A stretch of DNA of 64,000 bases from contig JAVSML010024593.1 in the NCBI GenBank assembly GCA_038503035.1, positions 583,022 through 647,021 on the forward strand, written 5' to 3'. Below, in pieces: positions 63,540 through 64,000 of the stretch; position 1 is the stretch's first letter, and each line of letters opens with the position of its first letter. The notes beneath the pieces were generated by a model, which ran no database searches, was not told where the DNA came from, and saw only the letters and a program-made list of their open reading frames with translations. The position numbers were made by a program, and so were the translations under genes. This DNA comes from Crocodylus rhombifer. Taxonomy: Eukaryota; Chordata; Crocodylia; Crocodylidae.

Positions 63540-64000
63540 TCATAGTTTCATAGTTTCGTAGTAGCTAGAGTCGGAAGGGACCTAGGTAGATCATCTAGTC
63601 CAACCCCCTGCCTTGGCAGGAAAGAGCACCGGGGTCAGATGACCCCGGCAAGGTGCTCATCTAACTTCCTTTTAAAAATCCCCAGGCTAGGAGCCTGCAC
63701 CACTTCCCCTGGAAGCCGGTTCCAGGCCCTAGCCGCCCTGACTGTGAAGTAGCGCCTCCTAATATCTAATCTAAACCTACCCTCCGCCAGCTTGTGACCG
63801 TTATTCCTGGTCACTCCTGGCAGCACATGGGGGAACAGGGACTCCCCCAATACCTGCTGATCCCCCCTGACCAGTTTGTAGCAGGCCACAAGGTCCCCCC
63901 TTAACCTTCTCTTGTGGAGGCTAAACAGGTTCAGGTCCCGTAGCCTCTCCTCATAAGGCCTGCCCTGCTGACCCCTGATCATACGAGTGGCCCTCCTCTG
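63540..64000 (-). mobile_element. Young CR1 LINE 3' end, continues beyond the window
   Basis: Same subfamily as 2942-6330: the tail TCATAGTTTCATAGTTTCGT on the plus strand, the 3' UTR AGTCGGAAGGGACCTAGGTA, and a C-terminal ORF2 region from MIRGQQGRPYEER to LAGVI. It is open for 115 codons (63635-63982), differing from the intact copy at only a few residues (for example HVLPGV for RALPGV). The copy extends past 64000. Confidence 0.93.

Noticed and set aside
1..64000. CRISPR arrays, rRNA genes or intact tRNA genes
   Set aside because: No regularly spaced identical repeats, no rRNA-like blocks and no complete cloverleaf sequence; the tRNA-like heads seen are decayed SINE remnants.

Overview
The window looks like intergenic or intronic DNA from a sauropsid, most likely a crocodilian (a turtle is the main alternative). 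The basis is its repeat content. CR1 LINEs dominate, with 3' tails built from TTTCATAG-, GATTTCATA- or GATTCTAT-like units. With them are a Penelope-like element (PLE), Buster-type hAT DNA transposons, a pogo/Tigger-like MITE, tRNA-derived and CORE/MIR-type SINE remnants and one solo LTR. I saw no Alu, L1 or bacterial-type feature. No complete host gene is supported. The only host-gene candidate is a 164-nt possible exon at 57504-57667 (minus).

Layout. 1-7 kb: the end of a hAT element, a small MITE, then an old plus-strand CR1 (1851-2941 and 6331-7001) split by a much younger minus-strand CR1 (2942-6330). The younger copy has an uninterrupted 950-codon ORF2 (endonuclease plus reverse transcriptase) and the end of an esterase-type ORF1. 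7-17.5 kb: AT-rich unique DNA with a 478-bp hAT element, PLE ends and SINE remnants. 17.5-20.6 kb: a 3-kb hAT element with a palindromic GC-rich core and an inserted minus-strand CR1. 20.6-41.7 kb: mostly unique AT-rich DNA with an old CR1 3' end, GC-rich foldback and tandem-repeat islands, PLE and SINE remnants and a pogo-like MITE. 41.7-49.6 kb: a CR1 fragment, more GC-rich foldback modules, MITEs, and a second large hAT element (46957-49590) whose inverted-repeat core encloses a plus-strand CR1. 50-53.7 kb: a PLE with a GIY-YIG endonuclease domain cut by a CR1. 53.7-64 kb: CR1 fragments of several ages (one nested in another), a degraded C-terminal piece of a different LINE, a near-perfect 207-bp hairpin inside a hAT end, a solo gammaretrovirus-like LTR with a 4-bp target duplication, and another young CR1 running off the window.

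How it works together: the elements record layered insertion. CR1 supplies the reverse transcriptase and is found inside CR1, inside PLE and inside hAT. In two cases (CR1 in CR1, CR1 in PLE), removing the insert plus one copy of a 3-4 bp duplication restores the interrupted reading frame. All hAT ends I could delimit sit in 8-bp targets with TA at positions 4-5, as expected of the Buster group. A recurring and less familiar theme is GC-rich DNA arranged as long inverted repeats, often inside class II element ends, in an otherwise AT-rich background.
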